Made by a program: the position numbers and the translations under genes
Assembly (NCBI GenBank): GCA_002346545.1
Contig: DEAA01000032.1
Location: 1-18,981, forward strand
Source of the DNA: Acidobacteria bacterium UBA2994
GTDB taxonomy: Bacteria; Acidobacteriota; Vicinamibacteria; Vicinamibacterales; UBA8438
DNA length: 18,981 bases
Reading direction: 5' to 3'
Notes under the pieces: model-generated
The model's input: only the letters and a program-made list of their open reading frames with translations
Told to the model about the DNA's origin: nothing
The model's database searches: none
In this document: piece after piece, positions 1-7,316 of the stretch
Layout: the number at the start of each line of letters is the position of its first letter
Position numbering within the stretch: position 1 is the stretch's first letter

Positions 1-20
1 CCTGACCACCGTTTACACAA

Positions 21-77
21 GACTTAATATCCCGTGGGCGCAAGCCCGTGCGGGTTCGATCCCCGCCCTCGGCACCA
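21..77 (+). tRNA. 3' fragment of tRNA-Leu (anticodon UAA), 5' half missing
   Basis: Visible parts are an anticodon loop with TAA at 25-27, the 3' side of the anticodon stem (30-34), a class II variable arm (36-39 pairs with 44-47), a T-arm (50-54 / TTCGATC / 62-66), the 3' acceptor strand 67-73, discriminator A74 and an encoded CCA at 75-77. The long variable arm with a UAA anticodon identifies tRNA-Leu. The bases upstream (1-20) do not form a D-arm or the matching 5' acceptor strand, and only three of five anticodon-stem pairs form. It is therefore a truncated copy, not a working gene. T28 sits at tRNA position 37, normally a purine, which also suggests decay or an element-derived junction. 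It is probably an integration (att) core. Confidence 0.8.
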
Positions 78-103
78 CTTTTCCTTAGTAAAAACGGCCA
101 TTG

Positions 104-131
104 GTGAGCGGGCGTCCCGCTCACTGTTTTT
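104..131 (+). terminator. intrinsic terminator behind the tRNA-Leu fragment
   Basis: A perfect 9-bp GC-rich stem (104-112 with 116-124, loop CGT) is followed by TGTTTTT at 125-131. It lies 27 nt after the CCA, where a tRNA terminator is expected. Its survival next to a truncated tRNA suggests that the right-hand side is the original 3' flank of the intact tRNA gene. It may also end leftward transcripts from the Sel1 gene, but on that strand the T-run is about 10 nt from the stem. Confidence 0.75.
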
Positions 132-270
132 CTCGTTGCGCACTTTGTGCCAACGATGTGCCAATTTGTTGAGCGTTCCACGCACAGCGGGCCTCTGCGG
201 CCGCAGACCTGCACCCAGCACAACCCGTGTTGACTGGCCGTCGGTCGGTTGGTGTTGGTGAGGACGAGAC

Positions 271-735
271 TTACGGGTTACGCGGATGCGCCTCGTCCCA
301 CTCGCGGGCCAGCCGTTGGGCTTCGGCAATCTGCTCGGGCGTCATCAAGGCTGCCACTTCGTTGCGCCCTGAGGCTGCCGCTGTCTGATCTGCACCGGTT
401 ACTCGCGAGGCCGCGAGATTGAACCACATGTGGCCCCGGACGTAGTCCTGCGGGACTCCGCGGCCGTTGGCGTACATGAACCCGAGACTGTATTGCCCGT
501 CGGCGTATCCCTGTTCCGCCGCCGAGCGCCACCAGCGCGCCGCTAGCGGGTTGTCCTGAGGGACGCCTTCGCCGTTGAAGTACGCCAACCCAAGTAGGTA
601 CTGCGCCTCAGCATCTCCCTGCTCAGCACGCTCCCGCAGCGCGTCGATCTCCGGCGTCTGGGCCTGCACCGGCGTACCAGCCGCCAGCGCGACCAGGACG
701 GCGACACGAGCAATGAAGCGGACGGTGTGCGTCAT
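271..735 (-). CDS. secreted Sel1-like repeat protein
   Basis: The 154-aa product begins with a signal peptide (residues 1-26, ending PVQAQ). Two Sel1-like/TPR-type repeats follow, recognisable from GDAEAQYLLGLAYFNGEGV and a second copy GYADGQYSLGFMYANGRGV, each followed by the PQD linker. The C-terminal tail has MTPEQIAEAQRLAREW. Sel1 repeats form alpha-solenoid scaffolds for protein-protein contact, so this is probably a small periplasmic adaptor; its partner is unknown. The ATG at 735 is preferred over an upstream in-frame ATG at 801 because it starts the signal peptide and has a GAGGT ribosome site just upstream. A decayed copy of its last 18 codons lies directly upstream (777-833). Confidence 0.85.
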   Translation of the reverse strand: MTHTVRFIARVAVLVALAAGTPVQAQTPEIDALRERAEQGDAEAQYLLGLAYFNGEGVPQDNPLAARWWRSAAEQGYADGQYSLGFMYANGRGVPQDYVRGHMWFNLAASRVTGADQTAAASGRNEVAALMTPEQIAEAQRLAREWDEAHPRNP

Positions 736-776
736 CGAGCTACCTCGGTTTCGACAATGTGATTGGGATGTCGATC

Positions 777-833
777 CTATCGCGGGTGTGCCTTTTCCCA
801 CTCTCGGGCCAGGCGTTGCGCTTCGGCGAGCTT
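777..833 (-). pseudogene. decayed C-terminal remnant of a second Sel1-repeat gene
   Basis: In one minus-strand frame this stretch reads KLAEAQRLAREWEKAHPR followed by TAG, almost the same as the IAEAQRLAREWDEAHPR tail of the intact neighbour; most of the nucleotides also match. Upstream of the leucine the similarity stops. The frame runs back to a TGA near 868 without a start or any repeat. The simplest reading is tandem duplication of the Sel1 gene followed by loss of nearly all of the upstream copy. Confidence 0.75.
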
Positions 834-847
834 AGAAGATTTTCCGT

Positions 848-1012
848 TCAAGTCGTTGCGGCGTCCGCTGTTCGCTCAACAGTCGACGCCGGCTGCTTGT
901 ATCCGTAGACGCGAAAGTAGGTCGCCAATCCCAGCGCGGCGATCGTTGGGAGCGTCCACTCCAACCAAATGCCTAGCCAAGCCGTGTTCAACAACACTGC
1001 TACGACTACCAT
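848..1012 (-). CDS. possible small membrane protein (uncertain start)
   Basis: The frame is open from 1129 down to a TGA at 848-850. Its C-terminal part is strongly hydrophobic: SILLVAFSMVVVAVLLNTAW, then a second apolar stretch (LEWTLPTIAALGLATYF), then a basic/polar tail (RVYGYKQPAS). This looks like a two-helix membrane protein with the positive residues on one side. The only ATG is at 1012, inside the first helix, with no ribosome site. The natural start may lie near 1060, where only an ATT codon exists, or may be lost. It could be a broken gene or a chance open frame. I do not recognise a family. Confidence 0.35.
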   Translation of the reverse strand: MVVVAVLLNTAWLGIWLEWTLPTIAALGLATYFRVYGYKQPASTVERTADAATT

Positions 1013-1039
1013 CGAAAACGCGACCAACAGTATGGAGTT

Positions 1040-1422
1040 GTGCTGGTGAATGAGTTCAATTCGGGAGTACGATGTCTTCCCACCAATTCGGCGCCAGTCT
1101 TGAATCCCAAACCAGCCGAGGACGTGACGTCAAGCTTCTTGTTCGTCGATAGCTTTCCGGACGTCAGGAGCTGGGTGGCCGCAAAGCAAGCAGAAAACAC
1201 ACCTGGGGGACAGGAACTCATCGCCGAGTTCACGCAGGCGAACACCTGTTCTACCAATGCGCTCTACCGATCTAGACAATCGAACTAGAGGAAGTAGGGA
1301 TGTCGGACACTCTTCTCGGCATCCGGCTGACCGCGGCCTGTTAAACCCCCTGGCACGAGGTGTCCGGACAAAGTAGAGTCTCCGAATATCTTGACGACAC
1401 AAGCGCCACACGGGAGAGACTC
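1040..1422. other. intergenic stretch, no supported gene
   Basis: Short open frames here do not look like real proteins. Two related dyads occur 60 bp apart, TGTCGGACA at 1301-1309 and TGTCCGGACA at 1361-1370, upstream of the NHL lipoprotein gene; they could be operator sites. A -10-like TAGAGT lies at 1374-1379, but no convincing -35 is seen. Confidence 0.4.
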
Positions 1423-2589
1423 ATGCCATTGGCACGACTGCTATGCGTACTTATCGGCGTTTCGTTGGTGACGGGCTGCGCCGCCGAATCCGAGGCGCCT
1501 GTCGCCTCGGCCACGGGCGCGGCTGAGCCGGTCGCGGCCATCAACCCGATTACCGGGGAGGGATTGCCGAACCCGGCGCCACGACGCGTCGGCGACTGGG
1601 CGACCTTGCCCGACGGGCGGGAGTGGGGTTCGACCGCCGGTCTCGACATTGACCCCACCGACGGCCATGTCTGGGGATACGAGCGCTGTGGCTCTGGGTC
1701 AGCTGGAGGGCCCGGGGTGAACTGCGACAGTAACCCCGTCGACCCGATCTTTAAGTTCGACCGCCACACCGGTGAGATTCTTGCCAACTTCGGGGCCGGA
1801 GTCTTCGTGACGCCTCACGGTATCTATGCGGACGACGACGGCAACGTCTGGGTGACGGACTTCGCCGGGAACGCCGATGGGACCAAGGGGCATCAGGTCC
1901 ACAAGTTCAGTGCCGACGGCGACCTGTTGATGAGCCTCGGTACCGCCGGCCAGCCGGGGCGTGAACCAGGTCAACTCAATCAGCCGATCGACGTGATCGT
2001 GGCCCTTGATGGAAGTGTCTTCGTCGCCGATGGCCACTCCGGGCAGAACCTGACGACCGACCAGCAGATGGACGAGGCCCGTGCCGACGGGCTCACCGGC
2101 CGCATCGTCAAGTTCTCGGCCGACGGTGAGTACATCCTTGAGTGGGGTGAGATCGGCACAGACCATGGTCAGTTCCGGACGCCGCACGCGCTAGAGTTCG
2201 ACGGACAGGGCCGGCTCTGGGTGGCAGATAGGGGCAACCACCGTCTTGAGATCTTCGACCAGGAGGGCAACTACTTAGCGTCGCGGTATCAGTATGGGCG
2301 TATCAGTGACCTCTTTATCACTGACGACCAGATGGTGTACGCCATCGACTCGGAGTCCAATCGGCTACGCCACATCAACTGGAGAAACGGCGTCCGCATC
2401 GGACCGGTCGACCAGGACATGCTCGTGGGCTTCATCCCCCCGTGGGACTCGGAGAGCCGGCCCTACCACGGCGTGACCGGCGAAGGTGTCGGTGTCGACG
2501 AGGACGGCAATGTGTATGTGGCTGAAGGTCCAGCCTCGCTGAGCGACGCCGGTTCAGCGTTCACGAAGTATGAGGCCGCAGGCAGGTAG
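1423..2589 (+). CDS. NHL-repeat beta-propeller lipoprotein
   Basis: The 388-aa product starts with a lipoprotein signal: hydrophobic residues 5-16 and lipobox LVTGC with C19 as the lipidated cysteine. Behind a flexible Ala/Glu linker come about six propeller blades (roughly 68-385). NHL signatures are clear at 130-145 (TPHGIYADDDGNVWVTDF), 187-203, 253-280 (PHALEFDGQGRLWVADRGNH) and 350-368. This resembles the NHL family that includes peptidylglycine alpha-amidating lyase-like propellers, common in environmental Acidobacteriota. The fold is well supported; ligand or activity is not known. C89 and C101 could form a disulfide. ATG 1423 is chosen because GGGAGAG precedes it and the lipobox follows; an upstream start at 1360 would bury the signal. 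It converges with the next gene across 17 nt. Confidence 0.85.
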   Translation: MPLARLLCVLIGVSLVTGCAAESEAPVASATGAAEPVAAINPITGEGLPNPAPRRVGDWATLPDGREWGSTAGLDIDPTDGHVWGYERCGSGSAGGPGVNCDSNPVDPIFKFDRHTGEILANFGAGVFVTPHGIYADDDGNVWVTDFAGNADGTKGHQVHKFSADGDLLMSLGTAGQPGREPGQLNQPIDVIVALDGSVFVADGHSGQNLTTDQQMDEARADGLTGRIVKFSADGEYILEWGEIGTDHGQFRTPHALEFDGQGRLWVADRGNHRLEIFDQEGNYLASRYQYGRISDLFITDDQMVYAIDSESNRLRHINWRNGVRIGPVDQDMLVGFIPPWDSESRPYHGVTGEGVGVDEDGNVYVAEGPASLSDAGSAFTKYEAAGR

Positions 2590-2606
2590 GAGGCGACGTC
2601 ACGGGG

Positions 2607-4154
2607 TTAGCTTACCGGGACGAGTTTTACGATCTCGCCGCCCGCGTCGTGTTCGAACAGCAGGTAGATATCACCATTGGGTCCCTGCTCGATGTCGCGG
2701 ATGCGGCCGATGCCGTCGAAGAGCGTTTCCTGCGACACGAACCGGTTGTTCTCGATCTCGACGCGGAACAGGCTACGCGCCTTCAACGAGCCAACTAGGT
2801 AGTCGCCCCGCCACGACGGAAACTGGTTGCTGTCACTGATGATGAAGCTCGATACGGCGGGCGATGGGGTCAGGTCGACGACGGGCTGCTCGATCTCCGA
2901 GAAGTCCACGTCGATGCCGATGTCCTGGCCGTATTCCACCGGCGTGCCGTCGTAGTCGAGGCCGAGCGAGAACAAAGGCCAGCCGTAGTTGGCGCCAGGT
3001 AGCAGCAGATTGATCTCGTCGCCGCCACGAGGGCCGTGCTCGCTGCCCCAGAGCGTTCCGCTGTCCGCGTCGTACTCGAGCCCCTGCGGGCTGCGATGCC
3101 CGTAGGTGTAGATGCTTTCGTAGACATCGTGCCGACCGGCAAATGGGTTGTCGTGCGGGATGGTGCCGTCGTCGTTGATGCGATGCGTCTTGCCCCAGGG
3201 CGCAGCCAGGCTCTGAATGCCGGCCATGCTTCCCTTCGAGCCCAGCGTGAAGTAGATGTGGCCCCGGTTGTCGAAGATGGCACGGCCGCCGGCGCCGACG
3301 TCACCGGCCAAGCTGTAGTCCTCCATGTTGGCTTGCCAGATGACTTCTTCATCGATCCACGCGCCGTCTCGGATGCGTCCCCGCACGAGCCGGTTCATCG
3401 AGACAGGCCGTTCCCGCTCGCGGCTGACCGCGTTGCAGTCCTCGCAGCGATGCCCGTGGTACAGGTAAACCCATCCATTGTCTTCGTAGCGAGGGTGCAG
3501 CAGGATGTCGAACAGCCAGCCCATGCCGCGCTCGATGTCGATGCGCGTCTCCATCTGGAAGATATCGTCGAAGGCCTGCGGCGTCCCCCGGATAAGGTCT
3601 GACAGTTCGCCATTGGGGCTGACGATGCGCACACCCTGGGTCTTCTCGGTGACCAGCAGGCGGCCATCTGGCAGCGGTGCCAGGGAGAAGGGCAGGGGAT
3701 CGAGACCGCCTACGACCGTTTCCAGTCGAAACGCGTGATGCTCGGTCTCGAACACACCGGCTGGGATCTCTAGCGGCGCGTCATAGTTCGACGTTACGTA
3801 GCCTACGTTGGCGCGGGTTTCCAGCACATACATCGCCAGGCCCTGGATCTCGACGGGACTGAAGATGTCGTCCCAGCTGGGCATGCCCGTATCGACGTAA
3901 CCGGTGGAGATGCTGGCTACGACGTCGGCCATCGCTTCGCCATGCACCAGATCACCCCGCAAGGACGTGCCCTGCGCCGCACCTTCCAGATTCTCGCCGT
4001 GGCAGACGGCGCAGTTCTCCTGAAACGCTAATCGTGATGCGGTGACACCGGAGTAAGCTACCGCCTCCTGCTGTGCTGACGCGCTGCTTGCCGACAGGAG
4101 CGTCGCGGCAAGTAGAAGCCAGCGGTATGTGGGGTGCGGAGAAGTCGTGTCCAT
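2607..4154 (-). CDS. secreted cytochrome c / PQQ-dependent sugar dehydrogenase fusion
   Basis: The 515-aa product has a signal peptide (1-28, SASAQ). A class I cytochrome c domain follows, with heme motif CAVCH at 48-52 and the probable axial Met91 in TGMPSW. From about 140 to 510 comes a glucose/sorbosone dehydrogenase beta-propeller (GSDH family), marked by FDILLHPRY (215-223), GGRAIFDNRGHIYFTLG (289-305) and the family hallmark GHRSPQGLEYD...SEHGPRGGDEINL (352-383) with NYGWP. Enzymes of this family oxidise aldose-type sugars in the periplasm using PQQ. The fused heme domain would pass electrons to the respiratory chain. ATG 4154 is chosen because it begins the signal peptide and has AGGTG upstream. 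It is divergent from the MBL gene at 4385. The true substrate is unknown. Confidence 0.88.
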   Translation of the reverse strand: MDTTSPHPTYRWLLLAATLLSASSASAQQEAVAYSGVTASRLAFQENCAVCHGENLEGAAQGTSLRGDLVHGEAMADVVASISTGYVDTGMPSWDDIFSPVEIQGLAMYVLETRANVGYVTSNYDAPLEIPAGVFETEHHAFRLETVVGGLDPLPFSLAPLPDGRLLVTEKTQGVRIVSPNGELSDLIRGTPQAFDDIFQMETRIDIERGMGWLFDILLHPRYEDNGWVYLYHGHRCEDCNAVSRERERPVSMNRLVRGRIRDGAWIDEEVIWQANMEDYSLAGDVGAGGRAIFDNRGHIYFTLGSKGSMAGIQSLAAPWGKTHRINDDGTIPHDNPFAGRHDVYESIYTYGHRSPQGLEYDADSGTLWGSEHGPRGGDEINLLLPGANYGWPLFSLGLDYDGTPVEYGQDIGIDVDFSEIEQPVVDLTPSPAVSSFIISDSNQFPSWRGDYLVGSLKARSLFRVEIENNRFVSQETLFDGIGRIRDIEQGPNGDIYLLFEHDAGGEIVKLVPVS

Positions 4155-4275
4155 GGCAATACACCTAGCGGGGGCGTACCTGCGTCTGCGGCGCAACTCT
4201 AGCCATGCCTGGGGTGACGGCGGCGAGGCCGAGGCACGTGCTCGGGAAACGCATAGTGGATGTACGAGTGACTTG

Positions 4276-4281
4276 ATTATA
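4276..4281 (-). promoter_or_regulatory. -10 element TATAAT of the PQQ dehydrogenase promoter
   Basis: On the minus strand the sequence reads CCGCTATAATC. The same CGCTATAAT core occurs upstream of the VOC gene and of paralog D. A start near 4269 would give a leader of about 115 nt before the ATG at 4154. No good -35 hexamer is seen. Confidence 0.55.
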
Positions 4282-4384
4282 GCGGTCCGCCAGTTGAGGG
4301 CCTCTAGAATTGGCACGCGTCCGTGCTGATTCCGGATCAGGAGATCGGTGTGCCTGCGGTATGCTGCCCCGCTGGAGGCGACAC

Positions 4385-5326
4385 ATGATACGACAGCAGC
4401 AGGTGCACCCCGTCCTTCTTGCGGTGGGCGCGGTGGCGGTGGGGGCCGGTCTCGCGGTGGTGACTGCGGGTGGCTCGAACACGACAGCGATACAGGATCT
4501 CGCCGAGGTGGAGTACGCCGCCACCCAGCTGAGTGACACCGTCTATCTTGTTGAGCCGCGACCCGGGCTCGCCGGCAACTTGGCGGTGTCGGTCGGCGAC
4601 GACGGGATTCTTCTGGTCGACAGCGACATGATGCCGCTGACTGACCGCATCAAGGCCACGATCGCCGGACTGAAGCCTGGCGCGATCGACTTCATGGTCA
4701 ACACCCACTATCACTACGACCACGCCGGGGGGAACGCGGGATTCGGGTCTGATTCGCTGATCATGGCCCACGAGAGCATCCGCCGTCGCTTGATGGAGGG
4801 CCGCGAGGCCGGCAACCGGTTCCGCGATACCCCCACCCCCGCCGAAGCGCTTCCGGTCGTCACCTTTGAAGACGGCCTGTCGCTGCACTGGAACGGCGAG
4901 CGCGTCGATGCGATCCGCACCAGTAATCCGTCGCACACCGATGGAGATACGGTGGTGTTCTTTCGCGACTCGAACGTGCTGCACACCGGCGATCAGTACG
5001 TGAATCTCAATGGGTTCCCCTACATCGATCGAGATGTGGGCGGTCACGCCCTGGGCCTGCGTGACAATATCGCGGAGATGCTCGCGATGATCGACGACGA
5101 GACCAGGGTCATTCCCGGGCACGGACCGCTCGCCAGCAAGGCCGACTTGCAGCACTATCACGATCAGGTGGCCGTCTCGATCGCTCACATTCAGGAGGCC
5201 AAGGAGGCGGGACAAGCCCTTGAGCAGATTCAGGAGGCGGGCCTGCCAGAGCGGTTCACCGACTTCACTGGCTTCCAGCCAGAAGGGGCCTGGATCCAGT
5301 ACGTCTTCGCTAGCCTCGATGACTGA
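4385..5326 (+). CDS. membrane-anchored MBL-fold metallohydrolase
   Basis: The 313-aa product has an N-terminal hydrophobic segment (residues 8-29), either a signal peptide or an uncleaved anchor, then a metallo-beta-lactamase fold. Metal ligands are visible: H108-x-H110-x-D112-H113 in NTHYHYDHAGG, H184 in SHTDGD, D203 in HTGDQ and H246 in PGHGP. That is a full dizinc set, so the enzyme should be active. The superfamily covers beta-lactamases, quorum-quenching lactonases, and glyoxalase II and alkylsulfatase relatives; the sequence does not decide between them. ATG 4385 is chosen because GGAGG sits 6 nt upstream (4374-4378); in-frame starts at 4310 and 4361 lack this. It is divergent from the PQQ dehydrogenase, with 230 nt between the two starts. 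Confidence 0.85.
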   Translation: MIRQQQVHPVLLAVGAVAVGAGLAVVTAGGSNTTAIQDLAEVEYAATQLSDTVYLVEPRPGLAGNLAVSVGDDGILLVDSDMMPLTDRIKATIAGLKPGAIDFMVNTHYHYDHAGGNAGFGSDSLIMAHESIRRRLMEGREAGNRFRDTPTPAEALPVVTFEDGLSLHWNGERVDAIRTSNPSHTDGDTVVFFRDSNVLHTGDQYVNLNGFPYIDRDVGGHALGLRDNIAEMLAMIDDETRVIPGHGPLASKADLQHYHDQVAVSIAHIQEAKEAGQALEQIQEAGLPERFTDFTGFQPEGAWIQYVFASLDD

Positions 5327-5365
5327 GGGACTGATGCAGCGACTGGCTGTTCTCGCGGGCCGAGG

Positions 5366-5386
5366 AAGCCGCGCTGCTAGCGGCTT
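5366..5386. terminator. possible bidirectional hairpin between convergent genes
   Basis: AAGCCGC (5366-5372) pairs with GCGGCTT (5380-5386) over a 7-nt loop, and the loop contains the TAG stop of paralog A. It sits between two converging genes, but there is no T-run on either side, so termination is only a suggestion. Confidence 0.3.
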
Positions 5387-6378
5387 TCGAGCTCTTCGAC
5401 GCGCCCGCCGCCCATGTAGATGGCCACGTCGAGGTTCCCTTCGTGGCAGGCGTATTCGTACATGACGTAGCCCGGCGCGTAAGTGAGCGGCATCGACACC
5501 GACCACGATCCTTCGTATACCTCTGGATCGTGGACCGTGAACTCCCAGAAGATCTCGTCCTCTGAGGTGCGGGTGAAACGCTCTTCCAGGCGCATCGACG
5601 GACTGACGGGTAGACCCTTCAACCGGCCCTTGTTCGAGCTGGTGAATATCATCGCCCGGTCGTTGAAGTTTCTGGTCTCCACCACCAGCGTATCGCCGTC
5701 CCAGTGGGCCCTGGCGTCACCGGTCCACAGATCGACGGCCTCGTCGATGTAGGGTCGGTCGTCGAGCGGAATGATCCGAGCCTCGTGAATCATCTCGTGC
5801 AGGATGATCACGTGGTCGCTGGTCTGCATAATCCGGTAGGCGTTGTTGTAGCCGGTGGGTAGCATCGAGCCCGGAACGCCACGCGTGATGCATCGGTCCC
5901 AGGTGCTCATGGTGCGGTAATCGTCCCGTTGTCTGGCAATGGCCGCCTCTCGCATCGCCGCGGCAGAGGCCTTCACCGGCACTCGACCATCGGGCGGGTC
6001 AACCACGAGTGAGGTCTGGCGAGTCGACAGCAGGCGATCGCCAGCGTCCATCCAGACGTTGTAGGCGCCTAGTAGCTCGGGACGGCCCGCCACGGTCTGT
6101 TCCTCGAGCAGTGCGGCTTCTTCTTCGGTGAAAACGGTTCGGGTGGTTGAGTCCTCAGGCACATTGACGCCGAGGGTGTAGGGCATGGTGGTGCCCCGCT
6201 CGAACGGGGTGATAGTGGCGTTGGTCCACACGCCCTGCAGGTCGGGCTGGCCGTCGAACAGCCGTGACACGGTCCACGAGTCGTCCCCGCCAGGCGGCTG
6301 CGCGTCCGCCGCCCCAGAGACGACGACCAGAGCCGTCGCTATTGCCGCCGTGAGCCATCGTCGGTCGTGAGCAGTCAT
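5377..6378 (-). CDS. secreted CHEGN-family protein, paralog A
   Basis: The 333-aa product has a signal peptide (1-26, ADAQ). It then shows the ordered motif set shared with the paralogs at 8502, 10584 and 14418: PDLQGVW (46-51), TSLVVDPPDGRVP (122-134), RC (C163), YNN...HEMIHEARII (177-203), HWDGDTLVVETRNF (225-238), ERFTR (266-270) and YEYACHEGN (307-315). Two cysteines, C163 and C311, are kept in all four and may form a disulfide. The family has no characterised member that I know of. The repeated beta-strand-like blocks suggest a beta-rich exported protein. It follows the VOC gene by 2 nt (TAA GC ATG) with no strong ribosome site of its own, so its translation is probably coupled to the VOC gene. 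Confidence 0.85.
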   Translation of the reverse strand: MTAHDRRWLTAAIATALVVVSGAADAQPPGGDDSWTVSRLFDGQPDLQGVWTNATITPFERGTTMPYTLGVNVPEDSTTRTVFTEEEAALLEEQTVAGRPELLGAYNVWMDAGDRLLSTRQTSLVVDPPDGRVPVKASAAAMREAAIARQRDDYRTMSTWDRCITRGVPGSMLPTGYNNAYRIMQTSDHVIILHEMIHEARIIPLDDRPYIDEAVDLWTGDARAHWDGDTLVVETRNFNDRAMIFTSSNKGRLKGLPVSPSMRLEERFTRTSEDEIFWEFTVHDPEVYEGSWSVSMPLTYAPGYVMYEYACHEGNLDVAIYMGGGRVEELESR

Positions 6379-6380
6379 GC

Positions 6381-7166
6381 TTAGGGAAGCTGCAACACCT
6401 CGACGCTGACCCCGTCCGGATCCTGGTAGAACGCCACCTTGACGAACTCGTTGACTGCGAACGGTTCGACCAGCGTCGGTGCGCCGGCCGCCTTGAACGC
6501 GGCGTCGGCTTCATCGATGTCCTCGATGCCCCAGGCGATGTTCCGAAGTGCCCGGTCGGCGCTTGGCGCCGGCGTCTCGTCGCCGCTATCGGCCGCGAGC
6601 AGCCAGACCCCGTCGTAGCGAAGGCCTTCAATCTGGCCCTTCAGCTGCTCACGCTCGCCGCCGAGCAGCGACTCGTACCAGTTGAGCGTCGCGGCGGGAT
6701 CAGGCACACGCAGATGCACGTGGTGGAAGCCCGGCCACTCCGCGTCTTCGACTAACTCGACCTTGACGCCGAACGGATCCTCGATGAACGCGAGTTTGAA
6801 CAGCCCAGGTATTTCCCGCGGCTCTGAGATGATCGTCGCGCCAGAGCCCTCGAGCAACGCCATTGCAGCATCGAGGTTGGGTACCGACAGCCCCCAGTGG
6901 TCCAATACGCTCCCGTCGCTCGGCTGGAGCGTTTCGGACGGTTGGAACGCGATGAGGGTTTCGCCGATTGTGACGTGGGTCGCAGGCGTCGGCGTCTTCA
7001 CCGCCCCGAGATATTCGATGTACCACTCCACCGCCGCCTCTGGATCAACCGCGGCGATATGAATGTTGTGGTAGCCGGTGATACGCACCGCCGCGTCACC
7101 GACCGTCATCCCGGCCACGACGACCAGCGCCACCGTGGAGAAGGTCAAACTCAGTGTTCTACGCAT
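6381..7166 (-). CDS. secreted two-domain VOC (glyoxalase/dioxygenase-like) protein
   Basis: The 261-aa product has a signal peptide or anchor (residues 1-26, ending GDAAV) followed by two vicinal-oxygen-chelate modules, about 29-140 and 145-260. In the first, HNIHIA (33-38), H90 and E137 can supply a metal site. In the second, HHVHLRV (148-154) and E256 remain, but the position matching H90 is in NIAWGI, so that metal site may be incomplete. VOC proteins include glyoxalase I, extradiol dioxygenases and resistance proteins; export is unusual for glyoxalase I, so a detoxification role is uncertain. ATG 7166 is chosen because it starts the signal peptide. TATAAT lies 6 nt upstream and no ribosome site is present, so a leaderless mRNA is likely. 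It heads a two-gene unit with paralog A. Confidence 0.83.
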   Translation of the reverse strand: MRRTLSLTFSTVALVVVAGMTVGDAAVRITGYHNIHIAAVDPEAAVEWYIEYLGAVKTPTPATHVTIGETLIAFQPSETLQPSDGSVLDHWGLSVPNLDAAMALLEGSGATIISEPREIPGLFKLAFIEDPFGVKVELVEDAEWPGFHHVHLRVPDPAATLNWYESLLGGEREQLKGQIEGLRYDGVWLLAADSGDETPAPSADRALRNIAWGIEDIDEADAAFKAAGAPTLVEPFAVNEFVKVAFYQDPDGVSVEVLQLP

Positions 7167-7172
7167 GAGCCA

Positions 7173-7178
7173 ATTATA
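7173..7178 (-). promoter_or_regulatory. -10 element TATAAT of a predicted leaderless promoter (VOC gene)
   Basis: The minus strand reads ATCGCTATAATTGGCTCATG. The 6-nt gap between TATAAT and ATG puts the expected transcription start on or next to the A of the start codon, and there is no Shine-Dalgarno sequence. Confidence 0.6.
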
Positions 7179-7252
7179 GCGATTCCACTTCGGCTTTGAG
7201 CGCGCGCCGTACGTCTTCCGCCTCGTGAGCCGTTTCCGTATGCGTTCGTGGG

Positions 7253-7268
7253 GTGTCATCGATGACAC
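7253..7268. promoter_or_regulatory. 16-bp perfect palindrome, candidate operator
   Basis: GTGTCATCGATGACAC is a perfect inverted repeat with all eight pairs matched. It lies in the 150-nt gap between the divergent VOC (start 7166) and DUF1330-like (start 7317) genes, 20 bp upstream of a -10-like TATGCT at 7289-7294. Dyads of this size are typical of dimeric repressors or activators of the GntR, MarR or TetR type, but no regulator gene is present in the window. Confidence 0.5.
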
Positions 7269-7316
7269 ACGTAGCTTCGGTTTCGTCTATGCTCCGCAAA
7301 ACGGAAGGCGTTACAT

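Noticed and set aside
24..329. 101-aa minus-strand open frame ending GRGSNPHGLAPTGY
   Set aside because: Its C-terminus is the antisense of the tRNA-Leu fragment, a well-known false protein tail, and the rest overlaps the terminator and the Sel1 gene end.
4337..5506. 389-aa minus-strand open frame opposite the MBL gene
   Set aside because: It is a shadow of the 4385-5326 gene: Arg/Val/His-rich composition typical of antisense high-GC frames, no domain, no start signal, and it overlaps two real genes.
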